A stretch of DNA of 64,000 nt from Heterobilharzia americana (GCA_944470555.2 OX104130.1:60483491-60547490), one strand, 5' to 3'; positions 12,235 through 29,214 are shown, counted from the first letter of the stretch. Notes: generated by a model not told the origin, from the letters alone. Program-made: numbers and translations.

Positions 12235-13958
12235 CTTGGCGTTCACAACACATGTTCAAGCTATCTAAATCGATGAAAGTTTAGGACCTTATCATTCGAC
12301 TTGCCTAGTATCCTTCGCCTGAATTCAATATTGCCCACACGGTGGTTCCACCTAACGCAAGTAGTCCTATAAAGACACCGATGATCAGAATTCTGTAAAC
12401 GCTTCACATCTATTTCCAATAGCCATGTTACAGCGTGCAACAAGACAACGAACTGGAGCACAGTATACTCATCTTTCGATAGATGGTTGGATATTTCGAC
12501 CGCGCCACAGGTATCGCATGTTGCCAAATGCCAAGCGTGCCTTCAGTATCTAAGCTGAGATTTCGCCAGCAACCAGACTGTTTAGGCTGATGCAACTGCC
12601 TAAGTAATTGAAGTGGTCGACACATTCCACCACTTCGCTCCCTATCATTAGTCCGGGAGTATTTCCAGCGGGTCAATCCTTAAGCCTCATCGTACATTTG
12701 ACAGGTGCCAGCGAAACTAGTGCTAGTCAAAAATACTCAGATTTCTGCTCACCGCGTCCAGAAGACCCTGCATTGTCAGCGTCTTGACCCGACAGGACTA
12801 TATCGTCCGGATCCTTCAAACCAACCAGTTGCCCTCCATGGAGTAGACGAATCCATGTGAAGTCAGACGTACATTGGTTTGTGTTCATTAGTGCGTCTAT
12901 GGCGAAGCTAAAAAGAAACGTTGACTATGGGCATCCCTGACGGGCACCACTACTCGTCAATTCATATGACTTCTCTATAAGCTGTTACACGTCTGCGCGA
13001 GTTCCAGTAGAGAGCTTTAATTAGCGTTATATACTTTCTCGATATTTCCTTCACAGTCAAACTCTGCGACAACAACTCACAGTCGACATAGTCACATGCC
13101 ACCTTCAGATCAAGAAATATGGCAAGTGTCAGGCGCCGGTAAGTATACTTGTGTCTCATGACCTGTTGGAGGGCAAAACTATGATCGATGTACCCTCATT
13201 CAAGTCTGAAAACCTGACTGGTTCTCTCGAGCTCCGGTTAGACGTCAGATAACTATGGACTCTAGGATCTCGGACACAACATGAGTCAAACAGATTCCTC
13301 TATGGATGTTACAAGACTTTTTTCCTTTCTTATAGACTAGGGTGACCAGTGAAGTACACTCAGTCCTACTGGCACTACCTCTGATTTCCATACACCGCTC
13401 AGAACCTCTGTCACTTTACATATAAATTTCCTACCTCCATCCCTGAAAATGTCGGATGGTAAACTGTCACGTCCTGTTGCTTTCCATCGTTCCAGGTTCG
13501 ATATAGCTAACTCAACTTCAAGGAGAGTTGGAGGACCGACATCTACATCCCATTCAGGTTCAGGCTATTTGTTGAGCAACTGAAGCGTTCCTGAGGACCA
13601 GTTGGACTGTGCTTCAAAGTGTTATGCCCAACGTTCTAGCCGCCTGTCCTGCAAAATTATCAGCATCCCGTCCCTTTCAGTAGTGATTTCACTGACCATC
13701 ATCTTATTCTATCCACTTTCCTTAATAAGCCTCAACAGTTGCCGAGTGTTACTCAACTCTGATGCCTTCTCCACCTCTCTCGCTTTCGCTACCCACCGTT
13801 GCTGTCGATCGATGCGAAGGCTCTTCGTCAACTTAAGTTACTCTCGCTCTTCGTCGTGATCGGAGTCAGCTGGGATCAGTTGCATCAATCAGTTTGGATG
13901 ACGTCGCGGAAATTCATTGACGTTTGCTAACCAGCTTCTGTATGTTATCAGTTGTCTC
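12235..13958 (-). pseudogene. Family A retroelement, endonuclease-RT remnants
   Basis: Minus-strand continuation of the element whose 5' part is the right inverted arm. Visible pieces are an endonuclease C-terminal end (LAKHLSEHDSNAHLEETWLD, crossing into the arm at 13914-14177), RT motif fragments at 13159-12962 (LAIFLDLKVACDYVDCELLS, then YITLIKALYWNS), and the C-terminal block near 12527-12261 (KVLNFHRFR). Frameshifts separate every block. Confidence 0.75.
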
Positions 13959-15511
13959 TACCACTGTTTCTACAACAAGCTTGATATCAAGCCAGGTTTC
14001 CTCAAGATGAGCATTGCTGTCATGTTCAGATAAATGCTTAGCTAGCCCTTCTCTAAATGCGTACTTGACGTTGTCATCTTTCAGTCGACCATTGACAGGC
14101 TTTACTATCACCTGTTTGCTACGACTAGCAAGAACTAGACATACATGAGCTTGTACTAACACGTGGCAGGAGTCCAAACCGGTACTCTAGAAAGAGTGGT
14201 AATCCTCCACCGATCCTCTCTAACGATGGCTCATAGCAGTATGATTTATCTGTGTCCATTGCTGGCTTGCAGTCAGTGGACGCCATGTGAGAGTATCTCC
14301 TAATGCCTAAAGTTAGTGCTGGTCAGAAACAAGTGTTTGTCGGAGCAAAATTGCAACAGATGATCACTGTTGTCGGTTCGTTGGAACAGGATCCTGTAAA
14401 TACCCCAAAGGTGCCTTTTCAATTGGCTCAGCTTCCCTACTTGAGCAAGGTTGACAGCTTTCCATAGAATTCGTCATTTGCATCATCCGAACTTCAGTCG
14501 CTGGGTGCGTAGGCGGAGATGACGAATGGGCATCAGTTGGTCTCACGATCCTTCCTAGTCCTTACAGATCCATTCAGTCGAACAACACCTAGACGTCTGT
14601 TGACTGGTATCCAGTCGAAGAGTGCACTTTCTGTTCCACAACTCGGGGCTATACCTAAACCAGGGAGTCTATGGGAGCTAGCCACTGGGTGTCAGAATAC
14701 TCTTAAGATGAAGTTTGGAGATTCACGACAGTGGTTGGGAGAGTTCAATTTAATAACCACACTCGGGTCCTGTATACATGTCTCAAGAAACAGCACATAT
14801 TCATAGCCAGAGGTTCCAGAGTTTTGGCGAACGATGCTTGCTGTCCGATTTGGCATAGAGTTGGGACGTTGAAAGCTCCAGCATGAAATCGATGGTGAGG
14901 TCTTTGGAGATTAAGGATGAAGTTCCAATGGCTTCAGTTGTTCTCGGTGGTTGCAGAGTGAGAGGTTGGGGGTGTAGGAGGCTTAGTATTAGTATCAGGA
15001 GGTGAAGCAAAGGAGGAGAGGTTATGCTTGACTGGGTCTTGTGCGATACTGGAAGTGTGCTGGTGGTTGACACTTCCCAGCTGCCTACACAGTGGACGGC
15101 TATCGCTTCTTAAGATAGGTGAAAGAGAAAAGGATTTGTGTCACTGCAGGGTCCATGGGACATCTGCTTGAGGTCTGTCACATAGCCTTTTACGGATTGT
15201 TGTTTCAAGGTTTGGTTGTTCTAACACTGGATAAACAAAACCCATACCACTGGTACCTTAAGACCAGGGGGCAGGTGTAACGTGTCATTTTTGGGGCCTA
15301 CCTTTTGTGACACTCGCTTTCCATTGGGAAGCCAGCATCAGCTCTGCACTGCTCGTCACCCGGATGAAACACCTTACTGCTGTCACATCGCATCCAGCTA
15401 GCAGCAGTAGGACTTTGCCCTCAGACCGCCCGTCATAGTGTAGCAATGTACAATACAATGGTAACTGCTTTTCGTCTTACGACTAACTCACAGACCTTTT
15501 GGTCATGGTAG
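13959..15511 (-). repeat. Right arm of 1,553-bp inverted repeat
   Basis: Inverted partner of 2466-4018. On its left the same minus-strand element continues into endonuclease and reverse transcriptase remnants (12240-13958), whereas the left arm is followed by a different sequence at the matching point. This makes the right arm the likelier source. It lies in the intron between exons 8578-8684 and 15751-16236. Confidence 0.97.
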
Positions 15512-15600
15512 GACCTGAAGGATGCAAGATTTCTGACCAGTGTGGTTCGTCGGGTCAGTGTTATGTGCAGACTTGGCCACCATGTCTAGCTAACAGCTTC
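15512..15600 (-). mobile_element. Outer 5' UTR part of the same family A copy
   Basis: Sequence beyond the arm resembles the region at 36830-36880 outside the better preserved copy, suggesting that the element's 5' UTR continues a little past the inverted repeat. Weak similarity. Confidence 0.3.
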
Positions 15601-15750
15601 CAAGTTTAATACTCAAACTTTGTGTATTTTTCTTCGTCTAGATGACTTTCGTGTTATAAGTTTTACGATCTCATCGTTTCTGTTTTCATCCCTTTCATTT
15701 CTTTCCTCTCTCCACTCGTTTTCAATTTTAATATGCTCACTTTCTTTTAG

Positions 15751-16236
15751 TTTGTTAAGAAAGACGATGATAGTGGACTTGCTGTACGTCGTCGAGTTAA
15801 GAAGCTTCCTGATCATTCCGGTGCTGCAGATGACAAAGCAGATACTCCTTTGGCTTCTGTCACCGAACCTCAAAAAACCTCATCTGCTACTGGTGATCGA
15901 AGTTCCACAATTGTTCAGCCAGATGGTCTTTTGGCAGCAGCCGCAGCATCAGTCATGTCTGGTACTTCACAAACAGTTCCAACAGACGCAAGCAATGATA
16001 CACCTGAAGTCAAACCGAACTCTACGGGGTCAAAATCAAATGAAGCTGAAGTGAATGATAAGAAACCTAATAATGAATCTAAATTAACGCCTGCAGCGAA
16101 CACTGCTGGTGGTAAATCTAAACGTTTAAGTCTGGTTGTGCCACCTAGCAATTCAATTTCTGGTCAAAGTGCTTCAGATAAACGTCGATCACTGCTTTTC
16201 GAAACTGTAATCCATGAACCAGATGCTAGTAAAGAA
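15751..16236 (+). CDS. SRPK-like kinase, large spacer exon
   Basis: A 486-nt, 162-codon exon begins after TTTCTTTTAG at 15750 and ends before donor GTAGGT at 16237, phase 0 on both sides. It encodes FVKKDDDSGLAVRRRVKKLP and then an Ala/Ser/Thr/Asn-rich stretch with a second basic-acidic patch (DKRRSLLFETVIHEPD). It is the last part of the spacer: the next exon begins directly with the kinase DLG region. Basic clusters such as VRRRVKKLP and GGKSKRLSL could be nuclear-localisation or docking elements; that is inference. The acceptor lies only about 240 bp from the end of the right-hand 1.55-kb inverted repeat arm. Confidence 0.8.
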
Positions 16237-17598
16237 GTAGGTTTGTTAACCACATTTCACAAGTTTTCACTATTTATTATGATGAGCACAATTTACTGAA
16301 ATATTTACACTAAGTAAAACCAAGTTCCACGTGCAATATGTGGTGCTATACACAGAAATATTCAGCTGTTAAACGTTTTTTAATCTGAACGATAAACCAT
16401 AATCTACTGTTTTCAGTATCCTCACTTGAACTTTCTGAAATGAATAAGTCATTCCTAAACAACAAAAAATATGATTTGGGTTTTGGAATTGACTATCACG
16501 GGTCTTGCGAATTATATTTTTGTGACCATTGAAGTGAAGAGTATCAAAAACTAAAAATCAGATAAGTTACACTGAGTTATTTAACAGTTGATTCGCGGTT
16601 GTGTGGTAATTTCAATCCGCTTTATTAGCGTTGTCATGATGGCACCAATTATTGTTATTTGGTTGGGTTTACAGGTTACTTCTTTTTCCTGTCGCATCCA
16701 GCTATCATTTTGCCAAGCGCTTCCCTTACCAGAAGAGTTACCTTTATGGTACACGGATAATCGTTCTTTAGGTAAACAATATGCTGCGGTTGGGTGGTCT
16801 TAGTATTATTTTGTAACCTCCTTTCCGGTATGAGGAATGCTTTTGTTAATTTAAGAGTACTGCTTGTCTGACGATTGTATTATTTGATCATAATATTTAT
16901 TACCATTCATAGTAGATCAAGTATGTAATTTGATTGTTAAGCCAAGTTGTTTCTTCACCAAGCTACTTTTCTATAACAAACATTCAGTCCCTTCTCATAT
17001 GCTTCTCAGAAGAATAATTTCGAATTTCTAACTCATTATTGACGCTTCGTTTTATCATAGTCTCAATTAATTTACATCACCAAAGTTCATACCTTGAGAT
17101 TGAAATCATGCAACTGAACGAAAGCTAGTTTCTGCGTGCTTCACCTTGGATACATTATTGAATTCTAAATATTAATAAACTTAAAATCGTCGATCAAAAA
17201 TGGATAGGTTAAGTAATACGTTGCCCCAAAATCGAACAAGGACATTTCTGACGCAAGTGGTTGCAAACAAATAGAACATTTATACAGTCACTTACACTCA
17301 GCTGCTGACTACTTTCAATGGTCTGAAATTAATTTTGTTGCAGTGTTCATAGCAACTTCACCTTTTTTGTGCTAAATGAAAAGAAACATGAAAACTATCC
17401 CAATGCATTTGTCAGCCAACTCATTTTTGTCGACTAAATAATGGCGCTATTAGATTACGATATTGTATGTTGAACTAAGTTTCACTTACATACTTGTTTC
17501 ATTTGAGTATTGTATGATATACCTGTCTATCGTACCTCAACTTTTGTTCACATGGAGCATATTTACCTTTTTGTGGGCTTATTTTGTTTATTTTTTAG
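16237..17598. other. SRPK intron without recognised elements
   Basis: Clean AT-rich intron between the last spacer exon and the first conserved kinase exon. The open frame 16588-16803 is not supported as an exon. Confidence 0.45.
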
Positions 17599-17760
<162 letters not shown>

Positions 17761-18505
17761 TGACTGTTTTTGTCTTCAGTGCTAACGCATACCCATTATA
17801 TCCCAAAGAGTAAACTTTAACTGCATACAACATACTTTGTATAAAGTAGGTGCTTATGAACACAAATTAACGATGGGAAAACACTAAACAATGACCATAG
17901 GTTACTGTAAGAAAATAATGAATCAGCAAAGGCAAAGCAAAAACAAACGGATATTATTGAAGTTAAGAAAAAGCGTATTGGTTTTCCATTTTCGGGGCAC
18001 AGAAGTATAACTTTAGGCCTCACTATGAATAAATAGATCGACATCCGTGGCCTAAGACGTATTATCTCCCTGGTGGTTCAAGTTACTGAATAACAATGAA
18101 AGATAAATATTCAGTCTTTCATTATCGCAAGCTATAAAAGACTAGTATCTGTAATATCACAATTTAGATGAAGATAAAACATGATTATATTTTCGACACC
18201 ATGACAGATCTCAAAATACCCCACCTGGCGTTTCTTACGACCAGGCTTTTGATTTATGATATATAACTGTGTACCTAGGACTCGTGTAGAATTCATGGAT
18301 TACTGTCACTCTTATACCTCAACCTTGTCTTATCCCAACAAGTTGACTTCAGTTAGACAGTGTTCTCACTAGTGTAACACGTGATCCAGCTACCTTAGTT
18401 GATGGCCATTCCATTTCTAAGGAATTAGCATCTGATCTTCACATTGCTCATATGGTAGTGCTACCATACGTGGAACGAACATGTGAAAAAAATCAAAATG
18501 AAACC

Positions 18506-20437
18506 TGAAATTACTGCGTAACAATCCAAGTTGCTACATGTCATATCAGCACATCAAGTGGAAACAAACTAAGATATCAGATAGAGGAATAAGAAAGAAG
18601 TCGATCAAAATTAGTAGGAAGTCGTAGAAAGAGAGCAAGGTGAAATGAAACGATACTGAAATTCAGTAGGACGATTAAGATGAAAATAATTCGTGGATAG
18701 ATCTGCACCACTGAGATCGATTACCAGTCATATCACCTGGAGTCTTCAACCACCAGTTTCTGTTGTCACACAGACCCCTACCGGGAAGTTTATATTTCCC
18801 TACTCATCTCACACCAACGGTCATCGACTTCATGCACTGATACCACGTTTCAGTCTGGCTACCCCTAACCTTTTCCCATCCTGAGCCTACATTGTGCGAT
18901 GAAACAGACAGTGAATAGGTGTGCGTAACACATGTGCCAGCCTTCTTAGTCAATGAAGGCTGACAACCTCATCCACTGACTTACCTATTCTTCCTAAAAT
19001 CTATCCTGAGGTCTTGGTTACGTGGTGACGTGATGACATCACAACGCAGTGGACGCTACGAACGTAGCGGTGGTCAACTATCTAAGGCCTCCACATATCA
19101 TCTACCTTTAGTCGCAATGGTTCACAACCATAAAGTAGAATAGAGCAAACAACAGTGCAGTATACTCGACCTTGACTAGTCAGCTGGATATCACCGCGGT
19201 GCTATGATTAGAGTGAGTTGGCGAAAGCCAATTGAACCTCTCGTATCAGTTGAGAACTTTTGTCGGTTACTGACCCAACAGGACTGAGCTGCTTTTCTGG
19301 GTGAGTGAAATGATCAACACGTTCATCCACTTCGTTTCTTGTCGTTATACAAAGCACTTTTGAAGACCAGTCTGTGGAATTACAATTCGCATCTGGTTGG
19401 CGCGAAATGAATCCCAAACATCTCAAGGTGTGTAGAAAACTGTGTCCTGCCAGGGGTCTTCATTCAAGAGGACTCTGTCATCTGCGTTCTCTAGGTTTAC
19501 TGGGGATCCCCCTGTCAAATCGAATCGAAATCCACTCAGCAACATTGTGCACATTCTTGCATTAGGCGATGAGACAGACTTTTTGTGTGAGGGTTAATGA
19601 TACTGCCTAGCTGTCCGAATCTCAGTAGATGGAGCTTGGTTAGGACTCTTGACCCATCGGTTGAAAATCAAGCGGCTAGAACAAGGAACCACGGATTCTT
19701 CTGTGATAAGGTTAATATCTGTAAAGTCATACGACGAAGGATAGACCTCCCTAAGTACGTCTATGATGAATTTGAAGGAGAACAGAGAGAGTGGACACCC
19801 TTGACGGACTTCAATCGAACCACGCAACTCACTGTAGCCTCCAACACGTTCACAGGTGTTCGAGTAGAAAGCCTTCAACAGAGTGATGTGGTTACTCTAC
19901 ACCTTTTTCAGCAAGACGCTGCCACGAGATCTCTCGATCGACGGAGTCGAATGTCGGCATCGGGTCAGAAAATAGAGCTAATGTCGAGCCTCGATAAGTG
20001 TGTCTGTGTTCCAGAGCCAAGCGGAGAGTTAATATCTGATGAATACATCCATGACCAGGTCCAACACCTGCCTAATTTTTTTGGGTTAACTGTTCCAAAG
20101 ACATCTAGTGATTATTGGACCTAGAATCTTAAACACTAAGTTCGTCAAGCTGTGGTTATTACACGAGGTTTTCTCGCCCTTCTTGAAGACTGAGACAATT
20201 AATGATTGATACCAGTGAGTGGTGTTCATCTCTGACTCTCATACACTTCAGTAGATCTGACCGATAACCCCCCACCGTCGTCATGAAATATCTCCGGTAC
20301 TGTTCCACCTGACTCTGTTGCCGTTACTCTTTTCAGATTTCTTACAGCTTTCCTTGACTTCTGCAAATGCTGGAGGGCCTTATCTCAATTTTTTTATTCA
20401 GGATCTGACTGGATAGCGGGCTATTATATGGAGTTTA
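18506..20437 (-). pseudogene. Family A retroelement, 5'-truncated, in SRPK intron
   Basis: Minus-strand copy inserted in the intron between exons 17599-17757 and 20606-20768. Its 3' UTR begins near 18506 and it is truncated 5' near 20437. RT pieces include SIEVRQGCPLSLFSFKFIID (from about 19824) and, at 19426-19208, DERVDHFTHPEKQ and REVQLAFANSL. Stops and frameshifts throughout. A long open frame on the other strand (19597-20124) is an antisense shadow. Confidence 0.8.
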
Positions 20438-20605
20438 TGGTATTGATAGTCCCCTTCTACTCCTTGCGATACTTCACTGAATTTTCATAATCCTGTCGTA
20501 TTTTTCCGCATGCTGAACCTGTAATCCGGTTCCAGTGTATTGCAATATTTGATTTCAATTTACTAAACTATCTTCTGTGATATTCAAACATCCTTTTTCT
20601 TTTAG

Positions 20606-20821
<216 letters not shown>

Positions 20822-21241
20822 TAATAGTTTCTTCCTCCTCAACAAAATATCGGTTTTGATTGTTTTATTAAATCATATAGCCTAGAAATAACTACGTCCG
20901 TATACGCCTTCTAGGTAAGTATCTCACTTTCAGGCTCCTGAAAAAAATGCTTGGTCGTCGATAGCAACATTAGAATAAAAAGTCTCCAAATTCTCAGTGG
21001 TCCGAATTCACTTTTGCAGTAGGTTGTTGAGAATTCTAATAGACTTAAGATGGTATGATAGCCAGACCGACAAATCAACGTGGAGCCTTGCACGGGAGTA
21101 AATCGGTCCACTTTGCCACAACATCAGCATGGAAAAAACAAGTAAATAGTAATCTCAAACTTTACTTTTGGTTGAAATCTAATTCACCGTTGTTTGCAAA
21201 GGTAATACTGACAAGACGTGATTATATTCGCTGTTCAGTAG

Positions 21242-23582
<2,341 letters not shown>

Positions 23583-24320
23583 CCTATCCATGTTGGAAAT
23601 TTCATCCACAGTCTCCCAGACCTCAGTCCTGCTCCTAGTGATGATGACTATGACGAAGATGATGATGAGGATGACGACGATGAGACGAAGGGTGATGATG
23701 AAGATGAAGATGAAAGCGATGAAGAAGATCCTAGAATGCATTCGCTACATCATCATGCCCACTATTATGGACATCCATCTAATGCACCATCTGCTTATCA
23801 GTTTTTAGATCCACCCCAAATTCCATTAGAATCTCCACCTCATCCTCATTATAATGATCCTCTAGCCATGGCAGTAGCTGCTGGGCTACCGCCTAATAAG
23901 GCTGCTATTCTGGCATACGCTGCTCAGGCTCTTGGGCCAGATACTGTTTGGGCTGGTTTAGCTGCAGCAAAGAAACGCCAGGAACAACAGATGCGGACAG
24001 CAGAAAGAAAAAATTCAGACTCTCTTCCAAACGATGATGGTCTGTTATCATCTACCTCAACTATGGCAACCGCTCAAAGCAACACTAACTCGCCGCATCC
24101 TTGTGAACCAGAAGCTGATGGTGAATCACGTCACGGTCGTGGTTTGGAAGACTTAACAGCCTGTCATTCTGCTTCAGGTTCTGCATCTGAAGATAAATGT
24201 CATGCCCCAGACCATGTAGATGCATCAGATACACGGAGCTTCGAGTCTGAGTTGCATACAGTGAATGAAAACACTACTCATCAGTACATTGAACCTACAG
24301 AGACATTTACAGAAGCTTAG
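23583..24320 (+). CDS. SRPK-like kinase, last coding exon: acidic and Ala/Gln tail
   Basis: The exon starts after TTTACTAG at 23582 in phase 0, which fits the 21907 donor, and ends at TAG 24318-24320 (245 codons). It encodes PIHVGNFIHSLPDLSPAPSD, then about 40 residues dominated by Asp and Glu (from a GAT/GAA-rich DNA run at 23638-23728), a His cluster (SLHHHAHYY), an alanine-rich helix-like segment (NKAAILAYAAQALGPDTVWA, GLAAAKKRQEQQMR) and a Ser/Thr/Glu-rich end. No known domain is recognised. The same strand, phase-compatible splicing and lack of an intervening stop make it the likely 3' end of the kinase gene. A separate downstream gene cannot be excluded without transcript data. Confidence 0.8.
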   Translation, partial: PIHVGNFIHSLPDLSPAPSDDDYDEDDDEDDDDETKGDDEDEDESDEEDPRMHSLHHHAHYYGHPSNAPSAYQFLDPPQIPLESPPHPHYNDPLAMAVAAGLPPNKAAILAYAAQALGPDTVWAGLAAAKKRQEQQMRTAERKNSDSLPNDDGLLSSTSTMATAQSNTNSPHPCEPEADGESRHGRGLEDLTACHSASGSASEDKCHAPDHVDASDTRSFESELHTVNENTTHQYIEPTETFTEA

Positions 24321-25489
<1,169 letters not shown>

Positions 25490-27784
25490 TTCAAAAGACC
25501 GTGTACACACTTAACATTAGTTTTTTCTCTTATCTCACTCTGTGCTTCCACTTTCCCATTTGTGTGTATATACATATATACTAGTTATCTGTTTATGAAT
25601 TGATGCACTGGTTTTTGTTTATTGCGCATAATGCTTTCCTTTTTGCTTTTAAGAAATGGGTCAGCTTTGTTTTATAAGCTCCTATGCATGGAGAAGATTG
25701 TCATGATTACTATTCTCACTGTTCCTACTATTTAAACAACAGCTGACACCAAAAATCCTTTCGCTTTTCAATAACTCCACGTCTCTCAAGAAACCCATTT
25801 ATGTGTATGCACTGCTCTCTAAATTATAGAAGACGTCATTGGTCACATTTATGCATTTTAAATTATTCTCTTGGTTTGTTGAACATAGTCTGGAACTGAA
25901 CTTTTAACATGTTGTATTACCGATCTATGCGCCCCCTATCTCCATCTTTCCCAGTTACATTCATAGAAACAATGCCTTATACCTACTACTTCTCTTCTTT
26001 TTTGATGAGGAAGATGACAATAGTAATGACACTATTTTAAACAATATCACAATAACTTGTCTGTTTTTGGTTTCCATACATACATATATAGGCATGCTTT
26101 GCATCCAATATTATGTAGGCAAAATATTTTCAACTTTATACTATATGCGTGCATGTGAGAAACGTATTGCTCGTCTTTTAATTCTTCGTGTCTGTACAGT
26201 ACCTATGTAATGGAATGATTCTCTTTCTAAAACAAAATCTTAAACGAATTTGGTTATGCATTTTATTTCAACTGTTTCACATTGTCGATGATGTCTGTGT
26301 TGCGTTACCATCCTATACTGTGTTTTTTTGGCGTTCGTTTTCCTCATAACTACTCAGTCACACTAGCTTCTCTCTACTCCCCTCTTTCCCGAAATCGTTT
26401 TAATTGCAAACATGACCGCCTCATTCTCAGCAAAGTGTAAGTAAAAAGTGTACGTGTTTTTATCTAGAAATCTACCTATATATTAGTTCATTTCTCAATC
26501 TAAATGTTGGAGATTTAAAAGTCCTCGATAGTACTTCACTAGCTACTAAGTTTATCTTCATTTTAATTTGTCCGTAAGTATTGTCTTGTAGCAAATTGTG
26601 ACCAAGGGAGTTCATTCTAATTTCATAGAATCTTTTCAAAGCCTAGACATTTTCGAACCCTTCAACACTTGTTGCTTAACCATACTACTATTTGAAAATA
26701 ACGAGTGACTTATTCACTTGAAAATATCTATAGATGTCCACTGATAATCTGTCAAAAGCATATAAATTTAGTTTACAAATTACTGTCTGAATTATATGGT
26801 TGTGGGGAAAAAGGTTTACAATATTCCATGAATCAAATCTTATGTTTGTAGCTACTTTCGGGGGTATTGAGAAGATGAGAAAACCCATCTAGTTCAATCG
26901 TAACTTATTTTGAAAATTTTATCTGCAGTTTGCAGTGATTCATTTCAGCCGAGGTCTTAGAAACTATGGTAATTAATGAGTATTAATCAAGAAATAGCGG
27001 ATCTGAACGTGAATGCTGAGTATTTTTATACTTCATGGTTAACATATGAGTTGATTCAACTGGTCTTCACTTTCATTAACCGACATTTTTGATGATTTCA
27101 ATTTACAATACTGAATTTACTTTAAGTTTTTGTGAATAGTAGTAGATTGTTTCTAGAAATCAAAAACAACACCAGAATTTTTTAAAGGACTACGTCTTAT
27201 GAGACATTTTTCAGAACTGGTTTGCGTTTCGTAAATGATACTGAATGCTCTTTGTGAATTTATTTTCCTCCAAGAATAAAATTTCTCCATCGAATGCTTC
27301 CACTTATAACACCAGAGGTATTCTCCTTCTTTTATTTGAATAAAGCTGCGGTTGACATGTTGATTTGCAATAAATTAACCTCTGAAGAGACCATAAAAAT
27401 CCAGATTCTGTTTGAATTTTGAGCTAGAAACTCGAAACATGGATGGGTCTTTATTAGTTTTCTCTCGAGTTTTATATACTGTGACAGTTGTATCATAGTT
27501 TATTGAACTTCGAGAAGGCCGCGAAGACGTAATTGAAAGGGAATGTATTTTCAATCAATCTTTTTACTAAAATCACCTTTGACCATAAGGACATTGACGA
27601 AACATGAATCACTTGAGTATTTGCAGAAAACAAGTGTTATGAATCAGGAGTGCTGTTAAATTACCTTATACAAGGAGTCTTCATAAGTTATCAGAGAGGT
27701 GATGATTGGTTCTACTGGTGAAATTGGCAATCACTAAATAACAACTTATGATGAAATGTTGGCCGATTGTAAATCTGCCAATCC
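25490..27784. other. Intergenic, nothing recognised
   Basis: AT-rich sequence downstream of the foldback; only short chance frames on both strands. Confidence 0.4.
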
Positions 27785-28685
27785 AAATCAACATAGGATC
27801 AGGCATTACTGCGTAACGGTCTGAGTTGCCACACCTCACGTCAGTTCATCAAGTAGAAAGGTAGTGAGGTGAAGGATGAAGATGAGTGAATGCAGTCAAA
27901 AGAAATATAAAGTACGAGAAGAAAGGAAAGAGGAGTGACAAAGTGGTGAGATTCGGTATAGCGTTGTTAAGATGAGGATACTGTGTGTATACATCTGCAC
28001 CACTGACTTCGGTCCTGAGCCATATCACCTAGGGTCTCCAACCACTGGTTCCTCTTGTCCCGCCAACCCCAACCGGCTAGTCTGCATCGTCGTACATGGC
28101 TTAAACCAACAATCAGAGACTTCATACATTGATGCCATGTTTTATTTTGGCCACCTCGAACCTTTTTCCAGCTTAAACCTACTTCGGCCAAGATTGTGTG
28201 ACGAGGCAGACGGCGACTAGACATACATAACACGTGTCCGAACCATCTTAATCGATGAAGGTTCACAACCTCTTCTCCCTAGAATTGTACACCTGACTTG
28301 TGTGTTACTCATGTGATGACACCGTGGAATACTGCCTATACTACGAAGGCAAAGATGGTCAAACACCTGAAGGTTTCTCATATCTTCCACCTTCAATGCC
28401 CATGTTTGACAGGCATACAGTAGGACAGAGTGGACTGGTGTGCAGTACACGTGACCCTTAATAGACAATCGGATATTGGGGCGGCGCCATAGGTGGCGCA
28501 AATTGGCAAAAGCCAGCTGAGCCTTTTGTATCCGTGCAGAGATCTCATCTGCCACTGAGCCACCAGGGTTGATCCTACTTCCCAGGTAAGTGAAGTGGTC
28601 AACACACTCAACCACTACACTCTCAACTGTTCGCCGTGGTGGGGCATCGCTGAAAGCCAATCCTGGAGCAATCATAAAAGTGGAT
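27785..28685 (-). pseudogene. Family A retroelement, 3' quarter
   Basis: 5'-truncated minus-strand copy. Blocks: ECVDHFTYLGSRINPGGSVA, ADEISARIQKAQLAFANLRH and, after a frameshift, NLHRLRWFGHVLCMSSRRLP. It is almost the same as 33040-33890 at a constant offset of 5,257 bp (the terminal 99-residue frame is identical in both). Divergence begins near 28630 and the match ends about 28685. Confidence 0.9.
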
Positions 28686-29214
28686 GGGGATCGGGGACTA
28701 TATCTATTTATTATTCCTTTAACAACGTGATGAAAAGCTGTGCTCCATCTAAGTATAGTGCATTCCAATCATATGGTCTAATTACTAGTGCTAACTGAAT
28801 TCTATCGTTTACCTTTTTAAATTGTGCTTATCAAGGTGAAGTGATCTGATAAATTTCACCGGGTTTTTTGTATTTGTTATCACTGAATTGAAAAGTAAAT
28901 AAGCACCTCTGGTATCTGGCGTTTCCATATAAGTTCAATATAGCACTCTAGATAAATTAAAAATATAGTAAATGAAGAGATTCATTAATATGATGCTCAA
29001 AATTACTTATTTCACAAAGTTTCAAAGAAATAATGTCAGTCAGACACGCTACATAAAGCTGACATGGTAAAATTTAAAATACTGGCAGTTCAAATAAGAA
29101 AAACTTAAAGTGTAAGAAAACGACAAAGGATGAAACGCAGAAGAACGTTCGTTATCACACTGTGCATTGCTAATGAAATATTGTAACCTTTCCATTGAAA
29201 TATTCACTTGCAGA

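Noticed and set aside
15613..16151. Frames on the minus strand and a second plus frame around the 15751 exon
   Set aside because: Shadows of the exon; no splice or domain support.
16588..16803. Open frame as an extra SRPK exon
   Set aside because: The flanking exons (16236 and 17599) already join in phase 0 into a sensible spacer-to-DLG junction, the peptide is hydrophobic and unlike SRPK, and splice sites are not convincing.
19597..20124. 175-codon plus-strand frame as a novel gene
   Set aside because: It is antisense to a family A reverse transcriptase remnant.
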